From contig BLLK01000029.1 of assembly GCA_021927905.1 (NCBI GenBank), positions 930,001-994,000 on the forward strand: a stretch of DNA of 64,000 bases, written 5' to 3'. The translations under genes were made by a program, and so were the position numbers. Origin of the DNA: Chaetoceros tenuissimus (lineage: Eukaryota; Bacillariophyta; Thalassiosirophyceae; Chaetocerotales; Chaetocerotaceae). Within the stretch, counting starts at the first letter, position 1. Each line of letters starts with the position of its first letter. The notes under the pieces were generated by a model. It was not told where the DNA came from and did no database searches. It saw only the letters and a list, made by a program, of their open reading frames with translations. Below, piece after piece: positions 10,301-20,552 of this stretch.

Positions 10301-10972
10301 ATCGTACAGATCTAAAGCTTCAGCAGAAGTTATCTTTCGCCTCACCTTCCCAGATCTTACTAACACCGAAGGACAGATCACGGGATCATTTATTCTAGCC
10401 AAGGGAATATATGCTGGAGTATTCATATCGCCAGAGTAGAAGCTTCCTTCCTCCGTACACTTTAGCATATCTCTCAGTTGTGCATGAACCTTAGCAGCTG
10501 GAATGTGCAGTTCTTGTGCTGATCCAATCCACCATACGTGATCCAATGCTCCACCCACATGTCTATGAGGAATCTTGGTGAACCGCTTCAAACCAAAGTC
10601 TCTCAGTCTTCTCCTGTTGCCATTAGTTATGAGAACCACCGCCTGCGAAGCCATCTCCTGAGGTAAAGCAGAGAGAATTTGTACAAGGTAATTGACTGAG
10701 CCTTGTAACATTACCCAGCCAGATCCCTTGAATGCATGCAATGCCCGTAGAGTTTCATTCCTTCTACAAACTGTGACCCCAATTTGTGATTTTTCTAACT
10801 CCAACTTGCCTTGCAATGTGATGTCATCTACTACCGTCGTTAGATTTTTACAACCTAGTGACACACTACTGAAGGCCAATGAGGGCCAATGTTGTGCAAA
10901 TATGAAAAGAGGAGTGTTGACAGGTGTAATTAACTTAATGCCACTACACTCTTCCTCTAGTCTTACTTTCAC
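7163..10972 (-). CDS. YR retroelement ORF2: reverse transcriptase and RNase H with long N-terminal extension
   Basis: The 1,269-residue frame is open throughout. About 440 N-terminal residues have no assignable domain; a CPSVLVRSGKVRRKIT strand is the most striking part and a Lys-rich stretch precedes the RT. The RT shows FFGDIDLGEMFLNY (about residue 533) and SYVDDIRTWA (about 654). RNase H follows, with YGFGDASGSGFG (about 886), FLFTDNSTAEAAF (about 956) and HVAGTRMIAQGADGLSRG (about 1000), the arrangement typical of DIRS-type elements. A C-terminal tail of about 250 residues is unassigned. It would make the cDNA of the element. It lies 18 nt after ORF1 and overlaps ORF3. Confidence 0.88.
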   Translation of the reverse strand: MKVRLEEECSGIKLITPVNTPLFIFAQHWPSLAFSSVSLGCKNLTTVVDDITLQGKLELEKSQIGVTVCRRNETLRALHAFKGSGWVMLQGSVNYLVQILSALPQEMASQAVVLITNGNRRRLRDFGLKRFTKIPHRHVGGALDHVWWIGSAQELHIPAAKVHAQLRDMLKCTEEGSFYSGDMNTPAYIPLARINDPVICPSVLVRSGKVRRKITSAEALDLYDVEVQYQHFTSIDFKKQAPGKITYGLMESVLKARSVLSKKREVEDTGSDVPSAKKARVTQILVEENPQIEDVREDQTVKSAKATKSDDAEVQVDIWNRRMFQKCLSVTYQADKHAKMCDMLRRVMLRFYQRKIYTSFRKYLHKKHSTKAVSRYHQLKQNKKKKLSELEKDIIVGTDAIRRASEASYWEWTSGSTLFFWRWPECYQQEVRDGLAVTLLDKPPVYWKKSRWPEDDKQLETMRKKIKKVADRGYIKDGEVDSLISFFAVPKGEEDIRMMYDATKCGLNEVIWSPNFFLPTVATVVRSATPDTFFGDIDLGEMFLNYFLDEDLRSSAGVDVTNIADLLEVEVPEGKRLIMRWERNLMGLKSSPYNCIRTFLWSEDFIHGDRKDSNNPLRWDTVVTNLPGSADYDPTKPWIYRWDETNKRIAASFCSYVDDIRTWAQGEDHCNEATRTIAAKINYLGQQDAPCKRREVSQAPGAWAGATVETVAGEGVYASILPEKWNKARDIVEKWLRCAPEDEEEDWKVNRKELEKDTGFLIHVCLTFENFKPYLKGFYNTLNGWRWDRDSVGWKRSNKDWKQYWEDLEAGDGTTNGVEWTNIGSRAEHWSDVKFTLKEEHQDDNAPVFVKGVPRFKQDLRVLSKLLESETPSKRLIRGSKIWEIIYGFGDASGSGFGMSWEKDCKGETTGRSSISYRFGRWGSDMDDSSSNLHELKNLVQTLEKMGEKELEGVEMFLFTDNSTAEAAFYKGSSSSEWLFDLVVRLSVLEMTRNCKIHIIHVAGTRMIAQGADGLSRGALTEGVMKGEAMKSFVPLHQSALDRDPALGLWLRDWFESAGRNQGQDLEFLSMEDWFERGHDILEGSVNIDGQWVPNYVSGNFVWSPPPSLALPCLEEIRRARHKRQESTHIFICPRLMTPAWKRHLHKAADIILELPPGHAAWSVNMFEPLLIAIFFPFLNSRPWQLKGSPALLELGRKVQQVFKGDESTKRHVLRELWNLPRRLQGMSDELVLRVLRISGESRISSKATGKRRRSKVEENKRLKPFQSC

Positions 10973-10990
10973 TTCATTGACCCCAACCTT

Positions 10991-12861
10991 TCAGATCTCC
11001 TTCTTCTTCTTTCCTCCGCCTGCTGCTGCAGCCTTGGAAATAGCCGAGTTTGCCAAACCCTCTACCTTTGTCAACTTCTCCTCGATTGCCTTTACCTTCT
11101 TCACCGTGCCCTCCATCTCAGTCTGTAGCTTAGTGACAGCCTTGTTTGGCATATGGGTGAGCATAAAACGGGAGTAGGCACTAGATAAACCAGAATGATT
11201 CTCAAAGCCCACGCGAAGAAAGTCTTCTTGGATAGAAATAGTACGCAGTGCTGTCCAAATCACATTCACATTAGTTCCGTCGCAGTTCATATGATCAGCA
11301 GAACTGGATACAGCTCTAGCAACATGGAATTCACTTGAGAACACTTGCTTGACACAATTACATAGGAAATTCCAGCACTTGTCTCCCTCACTGAAGTACA
11401 GCTTTAGTGTTTCATACTCGTTGGAGAGAAAGAGAAACACAGCCTTGACGAATTCGACAGAGCGTACCAGCATGGCATCCAATAGTACAGTGACCGAAGC
11501 ATCCAAACCTTCCCTGGGATTGTTCAAGTATTCCAGCTTGATGGAATCCAAAGCCCTTTCTGCAGCCACCCTGACACAATTGTTTGGAGTCCCCATAGGT
11601 CCCCAAATCTCATGGGACTTGATGTTAGAGAACACTCTCGCCTTTGATCCTTTAATACTGCCATCCATGAAGATCTTTGAGCTCTTTGATCCATCGAAGA
11701 AGTTAGGTAGCCCACTCAAGGTAGATGACTGGATATGCAACAAGTCCTTGACGCTCCTGTTAAGCCTGTGAGCTTTATCTGGAGAGAACTTCCTCTCGTC
11801 TGGATAGCCAAATACTCTGTCGGCTACAAGGTCGAAGAGGATGTAAGCATCGTAGACCATCGACGGACGTACCAGAGAAGTAGATGTAGGACTCATTCTG
11901 AAAGCTGAACGCACATCTCTAGGTGAAGTGAATACCTGATCCTTGAATACCACAGTGATCTCTCCTCTAGAAGAATTTCCATTCTTAGCTCGTTCAAGAT
12001 CTGCTACCTTCTGAGCTAACTTTGCCAGAGTATCTCCGTTCGGAGCTGCAGCTGGTGGTGGTGCCGCGACTCCAACATGAAAGCTGTCAAAAAGAGAAGT
12101 AGCAGTAGCAGGGGCAGTAGACCGGTTCGCATTAGCCAGCTCCAATTTACTGATTCTGTCGGTGATGCTCTGAACCGTATCCTTAGTAGATTTGAGATAC
12201 TTCTTGAAGTCTTGATTCTGAAATACAGCCTCTTGCAGATCCTTGAGCTTGACAGGATCTTGTACTACCTTCATGAGATCCGGAGCACCTGTATCTTCGA
12301 TTGCTTCCCAATAGATTGCCCTGCTCTTGCGAGGTGAACACTTGGATTTCCCACCTGGGTACAAAGCATCTGATACTTGGTAGTAAGATCTTCGACATCT
12401 TTCTCGAGCTTTTGATTAGCAGAACTCATCCACGCTTCAATCTGCTTGTCCACTAACGTCAACCATCCTTCTTCCTTGGGCTCGATAGCAGCTGGTTTCT
12501 GGTCACTCACTCTCTCAGGTGAATTAAGAGCAGCATTATTGAACATGTCAGTCAGTCCATGAGCAACGTCCTCCATATCCTCTTCATCGTCCATCTTGCT
12601 GAACACGGCAGGTTTCTTGACGGTAGATCTAGCAATAGCAAGAGAGACACCAGTCAATAGAGCTTCAGTTCTAGCCTCAACTTCATGCATCCAATCCCCT
12701 TGATCCTTGAAGTTGGCCTGAAGGAGTCCAGCAATCTCCATGGTATCCAAGTTAGCAGCATCCAGCATCGGATCAACAGAAAGCTTGACCTTAGTAGAAG
12801 ATCTAGACATGTAGTACAAGGCAGCAGCACCTGTAGCTTTGCGGGCCTCTTTGGGAAGCAA
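10991..12861 (-). CDS. YR retroelement ORF1: gag-like protein region
   Basis: This region upstream of ORF2 encodes a gag-like protein rich in Ala, Ser, Lys and Glu. It includes predicted coiled-coil stretches (for instance LAQKVADLERAKN), a central conserved part around YDAYILFDLVADRVFGY and a Lys-rich C-terminus (GGGKKKKEI). No zinc knuckle was seen. Position directly before the RT frame is the main reason for calling it gag-like; by family knowledge it would form the RNA particle. The 5' part (12312-12850) has no counterpart in copy 2. About one break is present in the region. The true N-terminus is uncertain because the element is cut at the inversion junction. Confidence 0.65.
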
Positions 12862-12887
12862 TCGAAGATACAGGTGCTCCGGATCTC

Positions 12888-14171
12888 ATGAAGGTAGTAC
12901 AAGATCCTGTCAAGCTCAAGGATCTGCAAGAGGCTGTATTTCAGAATCAAGACTTCAAGAAGTATCTCAAATCTACTAAGGATACGGTTCAGAGCATCAC
13001 CGACAGAATCAGTAAATTGGAGCTGGCTAATGCGAACCGGTCTACTGCCCCTGCTACTGCTACTTCTCTTTTTGACAGCTTTCATGTTGGAGTCGCGGCA
13101 CCACCACCAGCTGCAGCTCCGAATGGAGATACTCTGGCAAAGTTAGCTCAGAAGGTAGCAGATCTTGAACGAGCTAAGAATGGAAATTCTTCTAGAGGAG
13201 AGATCACTGTGGTATTCAAGGATCAGGTATTCACGTCACCTAGAGATGTGCGTTCAGCTTTCAGAATGAGTCCTACATCTACTTCTCTGGTACGTCCGTC
13301 GATGGTCTACGATGCTTACATCCTCTTCGACCTTGTAGCCGACAGAGTATTTGGCTATCCAGACGAGAGGAAGTTCTCTCCAGATAAAGCTCACAGGCTT
13401 AACAGGAGCGTCAAGGACTTGTTGCATATCCAGTCATCTACCTTGAGTGGGCTACCTAACTTCTTCGATGGATCAAAGAGCTCAAAGATTTTCATGGATG
13501 GCAGTATTAAAGGATCAAAGGCGAGCGTGTTCTCTAACATCAAGTCCCATGATATTTGGGGACCTATGGGGACTCCAAACAATTGTGTCAGGGTGGCTGC
13601 AGAAAGGGCGTTGGATTCCATCAAGCTGGAATACTTGAACAATCCCAGGGAAGGTTTGGATGCTTCGGTCACTGTACTATTGGATGCCATGCTGGTACGC
13701 TCTGTTGAATTCGTCAAGGCTGTGTTTCTCTTTCTCTCCAACGAGTATGAAACACTAAAGCTGTACTTCAGTGAGGGAGACAAGTGCTGAAATTTCCTAT
13801 GTAATTGTGTAAAGCAAGTGTTCTCAAGTGAATTCCATGTTGCTAGAGCTGTATCCAGTTCCGCGGATCATATGAACTGCGACGGAACTAATGTGAATGT
13901 GATTTGGACAGCACTGCGTACTATTTCTATCCAAGAAGACTTTCTTCGCGTGGGCTTTGAGAATCATTCTGGTTTGTCTAGCGCATACTCCCGCTTTATG
14001 CTCACTCACATGCCAAATATAGCAGTGACCAAGTTGCAAACTGAGATGGAGTCTACAGTGAAGAAGGTAAAGGCAGCAGAGGAAAAGCTGACTAAGGTGG
14101 AGGGATTAGCGAACTCCGCTATTTCCAAGGCAGCGGCTGCTGGCGGAGGAAAGAAGAAGAAGGAGATCTGA
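12888..14171 (+). CDS. YR retroelement ORF1 (gag-like), copy 2, 5'-truncated
   Basis: This is the plus-strand counterpart of the copy 1 gag-like region, nearly the same from KVVQDPVKLKDLQ to the Lys-rich GGGKKKKEI end. It lacks the first roughly 190 codons because the inverted arm begins at 12851. The coiled-coil stretch and the YDAYILFDL core are present. ORF2 starts 18 nt downstream. This copy of ORF1 is broken (about one interruption) and is treated as a fossil part. Confidence 0.65.
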
Positions 14172-14189
14172 AAGGTCGGGGCTGATGTA

Positions 14190-17100
14190 GTGCAAGTAAG
14201 AAAGGAGGAAGAGTGTAGTGGAACTAAAGTAATCACACCTGTCAACACTCCTCTTTTCATATTTGCACAACATTGGCCCTCATTGGCCTTCAGTAGTGTG
14301 TCACTAGGTTGTAAAAATCTAACGACGGTAGTAGATGACATCACATTGCAAGGCAAGTTGGAGTTAGAAAAGTCACAAATTGGGGTCACAGTTTGTAGAA
14401 GGAATGAAACTCTACGGGCATTGCATGCATTCAAGGGATCTTGCTGGGTAATGTTACAAGGCTCAGTCAATTACCTTGTACAAATTCTCTCTGCTTTACC
14501 TCAGGAGATGGCTTCGCAGGCGGTGGTTCTCATAACTAATGGCAACAGGAGAAGACTGAGAGACTTTGGTTTGAAGCGGTTCACCAAGATTCCTCATAGA
14601 CATGTGGGTGGAGCATTGGATCACGTATGGTGGATTGGATCAGCACAAGAACTGCACATTCCAGCTGCTAAGGTGCATGCACAACTGAGAGATATGCTAA
14701 AGTGTACGGAGGAAGGAAGCTTCTACTCTGGCGATATGAATACTCCAGCATATATTCCCTTGGCTAGAATAAATGATCCCGTGATCTGTCCTTCGGTGTT
14801 AGTAAGATCTGGGAAGGTGAGGCGAAAGATAACTTCTGCTGAAGCTTTAGATCTGTACGATGTTGAAGTGCAGTACCAGCATTTCACATCTATAGATTTC
14901 AAGAAGCAAGCACCTGGAAAAATCACGTATGGCTTGATGGAATCGGTGTTGAAAGCTAGAAGTGTATTGAGTAAGAAGCGTGAAGTAGAAGACACCGGCA
15001 GTGATGTACCTTCGGCTAAGAAGGCAAGGGTAACGCAGAGACTGGTAGAAGAAGATCCGCAGATCGAGGATGTAAGGGAGGATCAAACAGTCAAAAGTGC
15101 CAAGGCAACCAAATCAGATGATGCCGAGGTTCAAGTGGACATTTGGAACAGACGAATGTTTCAAAAGTGTTTGAGTGTTACTTATCAGGCGGATAAGCAT
15201 GCTAAGATGTGTGATATGCTACGAAGAGTTATGCTACGTTTCTATCAGAGAAAGATCTACACAAGCTTTAGAAAATACCTACACAAGAAGCATGGTACTA
15301 AGGCAGCCTCAAGATACCATCAACTCAAGCAGAACAAGAAAAAGAAGCTATCTGAGTTGGAGAAGGATATCATCGTAGGAACAGATGCAATTCGTAGAGC
15401 CTCGGAAGCTTCATACTGGGAGTGGACTAGTGGTTCTACACTGTTCTTTTGGCGGTGGCCTGAGTGCTATCAACAGGAAGTAAGGGACAGCTTGGCTGTG
15501 ACTCTGCTAGACAAGCCACCTGTTTACTGGAAGAAATCCAGATGGCCAGAGGATGATAAACAGCTGGAAACTATGCGGAAGAAGATCAAAAAGGTAGCGG
15601 ATAGAGGCTATATCCAAGATGGAGAGGTGGACAGTTTGATTTCATTCTTTGCTGTACCAAAGGGTGAAGAAGACATAAGAATGGTGTATGATGCCACCAA
15701 GTGTGGGTTGAACGAGGTTATCTGGTCACCCAACTTCTTTCTACCTACTGTAGCAACGGTGGTACGAAGCGCTACTCCAGATACTTTCTTTGGTGACATA
15801 GATTTGGGGGAGATGTTTCTCAACTATTTCTTGGATGAGGATCTTAGATCAAGTGCTGGGGTGGATGTGACAAACATTGCTGATCTGCTTGAGGTGGAGG
15901 TTCCAGAGGGGAAGAGACTGATCATGCGATGGGAGAGGAACCTCATGGGGCTAAAGAGTTCTCCGTATAACTGCATCAGAACCTTTTTGTGGAGCGAAGA
16001 CTTCATTCGTGGAGACAGAAAAGACAGCAACAATCCCTTACGGTGGGACACAGTAGTCACTAACTTGCCTGGCTCAGCTGATTATGATCCTACAAAGCCT
16101 TGGATCTACAGGTGGGATGAAACTAACAAGAGAATTGCTGCTTCCTTTTGTTCATATGTGGATGACATTCGTACTTGGGCTCAAGGTGAAGACCACTGCA
16201 ATGAAGCAACTCGTACCATAGCTGCAAAGATTAACTATCTAGGTCAGCAAGATGCGCCGCGTAAAAGGAGAGAAGTGAGTCAGGCACCTGGAGCATGGGC
16301 TGGAGCTACAGTAGAAACAGTAGCTGGAGAAGGAGTCTACGCTTCTATACTTCCGGAGAAGTGGAACAAAGCTAGAGATATTGTGGAAAAGTGGCTAAGA
16401 TGTGCTCCAGAGGATGAGGAAGAGGACTGGAAGGTGAACCGGAAGGAGTTGGAGAAGGATACTGGTTTCTTGATTCATGTATGCTTAACCTTTGAAAATT
16501 TCAAGCCTTACTTGAAGGGTTTCTACAACACCCTTAATGGCTGGAGATGGGATAGGGACTCAGACGGTTGGAAGAGAAGCAATAAAGACTGGAAGCAGTA
16601 TTGGGAAGATTTGGAAGCAGGAGATGGAACTACCAATGGTGTTGAATGGACCAACATTGGAAGTAGGGCGGAGCATTGGTCAGATGTAAAGTTCACGTTG
16701 AAGGAAGAACATCAAGATGACAATGCGCCTGTGTTTGTGAAGGGGGTACCTCGCTTCAAGCAAGATCTTAGAGTGCTTAGTAAGTTGCTAGAGTCAGAAA
16801 CACCAAGTAAAAGACTCATAAGAGGTAGCAAAATCTGGGAGATAATCTACGGCTTTGGAGACGCGAGTGGATCAGGCTTTGGCATGTCATGGGAGAAAGA
16901 CTGCAAGGGCGAGACTACAGGCGGATCAAGCATCTCTTACAGATTTGGAAGATGGGGAAGTGATATGGATGATTCTAGTTCTAATCTCCGCGAGCTGGAA
17001 AACCTAGTTCAGACGCTGGAGAAGATGGGAGAGAAAGAGCTAGAAGGAGTGGAGATGTTTCTGTTTACGGATAACTCCACAGCTGAAGCAGCTTTTTACA

Positions 17101-17999
17101 AGGGATCTTCAAGCTCAGAATGGCTGTTTGATTTGGTAGTGAGGCTTTCTGTGCTAGAAATGACTCGTAACTGCAAGATACATATCATACATGTAGCAGG
17201 CACTAGAATGATAGCGCAAGGCGCGGATGGTTTGAGCAGAGGAGCTCTAACTGAAGGAGTAATGAAAGGAGAAGAAATGAAATCATTTGTTCCGCTGCAT
17301 CAGTCAGCTTTGGATAGAGATCCAGCACTGGGACCGTGGCTACGTGACTGGTTTGAAAGTGCAGGAAGAAATCAAGGCCAAGATTTGGAGTTTCTTTCCA
17401 TGGAGGACTGGTTTGAGAGAGGTCATGACATTTTGGAAGGCAGTGTCAACGTAGACGGTCAATGGGTTCCAAATTATGTATCTGGTAATTTTGTATGGTC
17501 GCCTCCTCCTAGCTTGGCTTTACCTTGCTTGGAAGAAATACGGCGCGCCAGACACAAGAGACAAGAGTCAACTCACATTTTCATTTGTCCCAGGTTGATG
17601 ACCCCTGCATGGAAAAGACATTTACACAAGGCGGCTGATATCATCTTGGAACTTCCCCCTGGTCATGCAGCTTGGAGTGTGAACATGTTTGAACCTTTAC
17701 TAATAGCAATATTTTTTCCTTTCCTCAACAGTAGACCATGGCAACTCAAAGGGTCACCAGCACTTTTGGAATTGGGAAGGAAGGTGCAACAGGTGTTCAA
17801 AGGAGACGAAAGCACCAAGAGACATGTTTTGCGGGAACTTTGGAATCTCCCGAGAAGGCTGCAAGGAATGTCAGATGAGTTGGTGCTGCGAGTGCTACGT
17901 ATATCAGGGGAGCCTAGAATTTCATCGAAAGCTACCGGAAAACGACGAAGGAGCAAAGTGGAAGAAAACAAGCGACTCAAACTGTTTCAATCATGCTAG
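14190..17999 (+). CDS. YR retroelement ORF2 (RT and RNase H), copy 2
   Basis: A 1,269-residue open frame, the same length as in copy 1 and about 98% identical by eye. All landmarks are kept: FFGDIDLGEMF, YVDD, GFGDASGSGFG, LFTDNSTAEAAF and the GADGLSRG end of RNase H. That two copies both keep this frame suggests recent activity or recent duplication. The N-terminal unassigned region contains the Glu/Asp- and Lys-rich low-complexity linker (about residues 265-320). The frame ends inside ORF3. Confidence 0.88.
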   Translation: MQVRKEEECSGTKVITPVNTPLFIFAQHWPSLAFSSVSLGCKNLTTVVDDITLQGKLELEKSQIGVTVCRRNETLRALHAFKGSCWVMLQGSVNYLVQILSALPQEMASQAVVLITNGNRRRLRDFGLKRFTKIPHRHVGGALDHVWWIGSAQELHIPAAKVHAQLRDMLKCTEEGSFYSGDMNTPAYIPLARINDPVICPSVLVRSGKVRRKITSAEALDLYDVEVQYQHFTSIDFKKQAPGKITYGLMESVLKARSVLSKKREVEDTGSDVPSAKKARVTQRLVEEDPQIEDVREDQTVKSAKATKSDDAEVQVDIWNRRMFQKCLSVTYQADKHAKMCDMLRRVMLRFYQRKIYTSFRKYLHKKHGTKAASRYHQLKQNKKKKLSELEKDIIVGTDAIRRASEASYWEWTSGSTLFFWRWPECYQQEVRDSLAVTLLDKPPVYWKKSRWPEDDKQLETMRKKIKKVADRGYIQDGEVDSLISFFAVPKGEEDIRMVYDATKCGLNEVIWSPNFFLPTVATVVRSATPDTFFGDIDLGEMFLNYFLDEDLRSSAGVDVTNIADLLEVEVPEGKRLIMRWERNLMGLKSSPYNCIRTFLWSEDFIRGDRKDSNNPLRWDTVVTNLPGSADYDPTKPWIYRWDETNKRIAASFCSYVDDIRTWAQGEDHCNEATRTIAAKINYLGQQDAPRKRREVSQAPGAWAGATVETVAGEGVYASILPEKWNKARDIVEKWLRCAPEDEEEDWKVNRKELEKDTGFLIHVCLTFENFKPYLKGFYNTLNGWRWDRDSDGWKRSNKDWKQYWEDLEAGDGTTNGVEWTNIGSRAEHWSDVKFTLKEEHQDDNAPVFVKGVPRFKQDLRVLSKLLESETPSKRLIRGSKIWEIIYGFGDASGSGFGMSWEKDCKGETTGGSSISYRFGRWGSDMDDSSSNLRELENLVQTLEKMGEKELEGVEMFLFTDNSTAEAAFYKGSSSSEWLFDLVVRLSVLEMTRNCKIHIIHVAGTRMIAQGADGLSRGALTEGVMKGEEMKSFVPLHQSALDRDPALGPWLRDWFESAGRNQGQDLEFLSMEDWFERGHDILEGSVNVDGQWVPNYVSGNFVWSPPPSLALPCLEEIRRARHKRQESTHIFICPRLMTPAWKRHLHKAADIILELPPGHAAWSVNMFEPLLIAIFFPFLNSRPWQLKGSPALLELGRKVQQVFKGDESTKRHVLRELWNLPRRLQGMSDELVLRVLRISGEPRISSKATGKRRRSKVEENKRLKLFQSC

Positions 18000-19536
18000 A
18001 CCAGGAGATTCTTTTCTGGCTCCATTTCAATGTGACAATTGTTGCTTCATGAACCTGTATCTGAGAAATCCTAACCCGCACTCTCCCAGCGATGAAATAG
18101 CATTGAATTTGATTCGTCGTGCAAATCTTGATATGTTATGGGGTAGAGACTCTTCTACCGTGTCTAGTGCTTATGGTCAAATGCTACAGCTGAAGAAAAT
18201 GTCTTCTAACTTAGGGTTGTTAGTTTCAAGGGACAAGATGGGACCTTGGCCAATTGAAGACTGCTCTGGAGTAGAAACGGCCATGTTGATGTTGTGGAAA
18301 TCATTAGACAAGGGTCAAAAGGGAAGAAACTACTGTCAGTTTGACACTATTCGAAAAATACGTTCATTGAGAGAGAACATACATTCAGGCAGTATAAATG
18401 GACTGCTCAGCAATGTGGCTTTCACGGATCAGAGAGGAAGAGTCTTTCATATGGACAAATCTCCTATGCATACCAAATGGTTTCAACTATTCAGCAAGGG
18501 TTGTGAATCCCGGATGGAAAATTCTACATCACAAGACGCAGCTCTTTCAGTGGAAGCAATGCTAGCAATGTTGGAATTACTGTGGAAATCATTAGACAAG
18601 GGTCAAAAGGGAAGAAACTACTGTCAGTTTGACACTATTCGAAAAATACGTTCATTGAGAGAGAACATACATTCAGGCAGTATAAATGGACTGCTCAGCA
18701 ATGTAGCTTTCACGGATCAGAGAGGAAGAGTTTTTCATATGGACAAATCTCCTATGCATACCAAATGGTTTCAACTATTCAGCAAGGGTTGCAAATCCCG
18801 GATGGAAAATTCTACATCACAAGACGCAGCTCTTTCAGTGGAAGCAATGCTAGCAATGTTGGAATTACTGGAGTTGAGAGTGCAACGTACTAGTACGTCT
18901 AAGGAAGAGAGAAGAATGGCGGTCATGATTGCCGCAGTACTTGTGGTAGGATTTTGTGCAGCTCTTAGAGGAGGTGAAATAATGCTGGTAGAAGCAACAG
19001 AGTTCTGCAGGAGAATAGATGCTGGAAGAGTTGAGTCTACACAGCACGTACTGGTACCTCTTATGGGATGATTCAAAAATGAAATAGGAGAAAGAAACGT
19101 TCTACTAGCGTTGGTAGCTGTCACTAAGAGTGGAATTCAGATCAGAAAATGGTTGGATCGACTTGCAATGATCCTTAGACTAGAAGGAAGGGACGTCGGT
19201 GATCCTAGTCCAGCCATATGCGATGAGAACGGTTATGTGCTCAGCACAAGAGTATTAGAGAAGGAGTTGCATGGATTGTTGAAGATTCTTCAAGAGAAAG
19301 GAGTAGTCCCAGAAGGCCTCAGTGTGGAGAGTGAATTTCATGTGTATAGATCCTTGAGACGAGGTGCCACAGCAAGAGCTACAAACATGCAACTCAGTCA
19401 GGTCGTGATTGATACCAACAACAGATGGAGATTGATGCAAACATCCAGAGGAAAGAAGAATCTGCCTATGAGTCAACTTTACCTGGATATTCGCGTCGCA
19501 TTACCTGCCCATCTAGCCTTTTCTGCTGCAATGTAG
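17824..19536 (+). CDS. YR retroelement ORF3 (tyrosine recombinase), copy 2
   Basis: This copy of the Cys-rich tyrosine recombinase ORF overlaps ORF2 by 176 nt as in copy 1. The zinc-finger-like N-terminus (CKECQ, CDNCCF), ALRGGEI and YRSLRRGATARA motifs are all recognisable. It contains the in-frame 288-bp tandem duplication at 18293-18868 and is broken (about one interruption), so it is regarded as a fossil. Confidence 0.75.
18293..18868 (+). repeat. 288-bp tandem duplication within ORF3 of copy 2
   Basis: Two adjacent 288-bp units (18293-18580 and 18581-18868), each starting TGTGGAAATCATTAG, are almost identical. Copy 1 has a single unit. The length is a multiple of three, so the duplication adds 96 codons in frame. 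Confidence 0.9.
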
Positions 19537-19628
19537 TAGGACCCAATCTGAGCACAGACAAGGGATTCCTATTGTTGAGACCGACATTGAAGCAGAAAGC
19601 ATTGTGAGGTAGGGAATGATGAGGGGGA

Positions 19629-20106
19629 GAGATCAAGGTCTTCCGGAAGACATTGATTTTATTATTGTCTTTCAAGTAGTAAATTCTTGATTTGAAGTTC
19701 GAAAGTGCTGGATTGCACGTTAGAGGATGTTGAGCTTGTGGAGAAGTGACATAGCGCCATCTCCTTTTGCAGCAAGCTCACATCGTGGCGTTGAGGTTCT
19801 AGGTTTACTGTGAAACTTCAAACATATATGAGATTCATTTCGATTGTATGCTCGGAGTGGAGAAACCATAGAATGTTCTCTTCCCTCACTCTTATAAGAG
19901 TTCAAAGAAAGTATCTACGAAATGTGAAGAATTCAAATTTGATTTTACTCCCGTTTATCTGGAACTTGAGGTGAGGTGGGACTGCGTCCCCCCTACCCCC
20001 CTTTGTCAAGTATAACTTGAGAGGTCTCACTTTGTAAATGGCTAACTATTCTAACTGACTCGTTGATTGCTCTTACCACCTACTTACTAACTTAGACGCC
20101 TTCCCA
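19629..20106 (+). repeat. YR element terminal repeat B1
   Basis: This 478-bp block from GAGATCAAGGTC to GACGCCTTCCCA is repeated directly at 20553-21030. I saw no differences between the two. It follows the end of ORF3 by about 90 bp. Confidence 0.9.
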
Positions 20107-20552
20107 TTTTGCACATACAGTTCAATAGGGAAAAGAAAGAGAAGCGAAGGAGGTGAAAGTGCAGACTACGATGCAGAAAGAATATCTTTTGAAACGCTCC
20201 GCTAACGTCAAGTTGTCAGCTTTTGAAAGTTCAAAAAATGACGCTCACATCATACTCTGATACATCTACTACCTACAGAGAAGATCCAAAAGATATGATT
20301 GGAAGTCCTGGACTTGAAGCAAGTGACGTATATCAAAAAGGAACAACTGACAGACGAGAGAAAGAATTGAAACGAATGACGTGCTGCAAGCAGAGCCATT
20401 GAAATTGTAAGGTGTCAGAAAGAGGTGTCAGTTAGAAGGTCTTTACTTTATTTCAGCAGTGTGCTCATAGAAAGTCGAAATTCAGTTGTGTGGAAGAATA
20501 GCTATCTTGTACTGGAACTGGAAAGAAAATTTTTTACCCACCCACCCATCCC
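20107..20552 (+). repeat. YR element terminal repeat A2
   Basis: This 446-bp block lies between B1 and B2. Its start (TTTTGCACATACAGTTCAAT) and end (AGTGTGCTCATAGAAAG and on to a C-rich ACCCACCCACCC tail) have clear homologues, in reverse orientation, at 31670-32100 upstream of the second YR family. It is therefore interpreted as the A repeat that should also stand at the 5' end of an intact element. Confidence 0.8.

Larger units (their letters stand above)
5344..12861 (-). mobile_element. Tyrosine-recombinase (DIRS/Ngaro/PAT order) retrotransposon, copy 1
   Basis: On the minus strand this element carries, 5' to 3', a gag-like ORF1, a long ORF2 with reverse transcriptase and RNase H, and an ORF3 with a tyrosine recombinase, followed by a 478-bp terminal repeat (B). 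Lack of an integrase of DDE type and presence of a YR protein place it among YR retrotransposons. The split-repeat end seen in copy 2 points to the Ngaro/PAT side rather than to classical DIRS with inverted ends. ORF2 and ORF3 look whole and the copy as a whole nearly so, with about one break. Its 5' end is not seen: the sequence flips into copy 2 at about 12,850. About 2% protein difference from copy 2 indicates a young pair. Confidence 0.88.
5344..20106. repeat. Giant inverted repeat formed by two head-to-head YR elements
   Basis: The left arm is 5344-12311 (6,968 bp) and the right arm 12851-20106 (7,256 bp). The 288-bp difference equals one internal duplication in the right arm. The spacer 12312-12850 (539 bp) is single-copy and holds the ORF1 N-terminal region of copy 1. 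Arms meet at TTGGGAAGCAA on the right and its complement on the left. Proteins from the two arms differ by about 2%, so the arms are not simple fold-back duplicates of one read. Confidence 0.9.

Noticed and set aside
11349-13783. Frames antisense to the gag-like ORF1, on both arms
   Set aside because: They are shadows of ORF1, mirrored by the inverted repeat.
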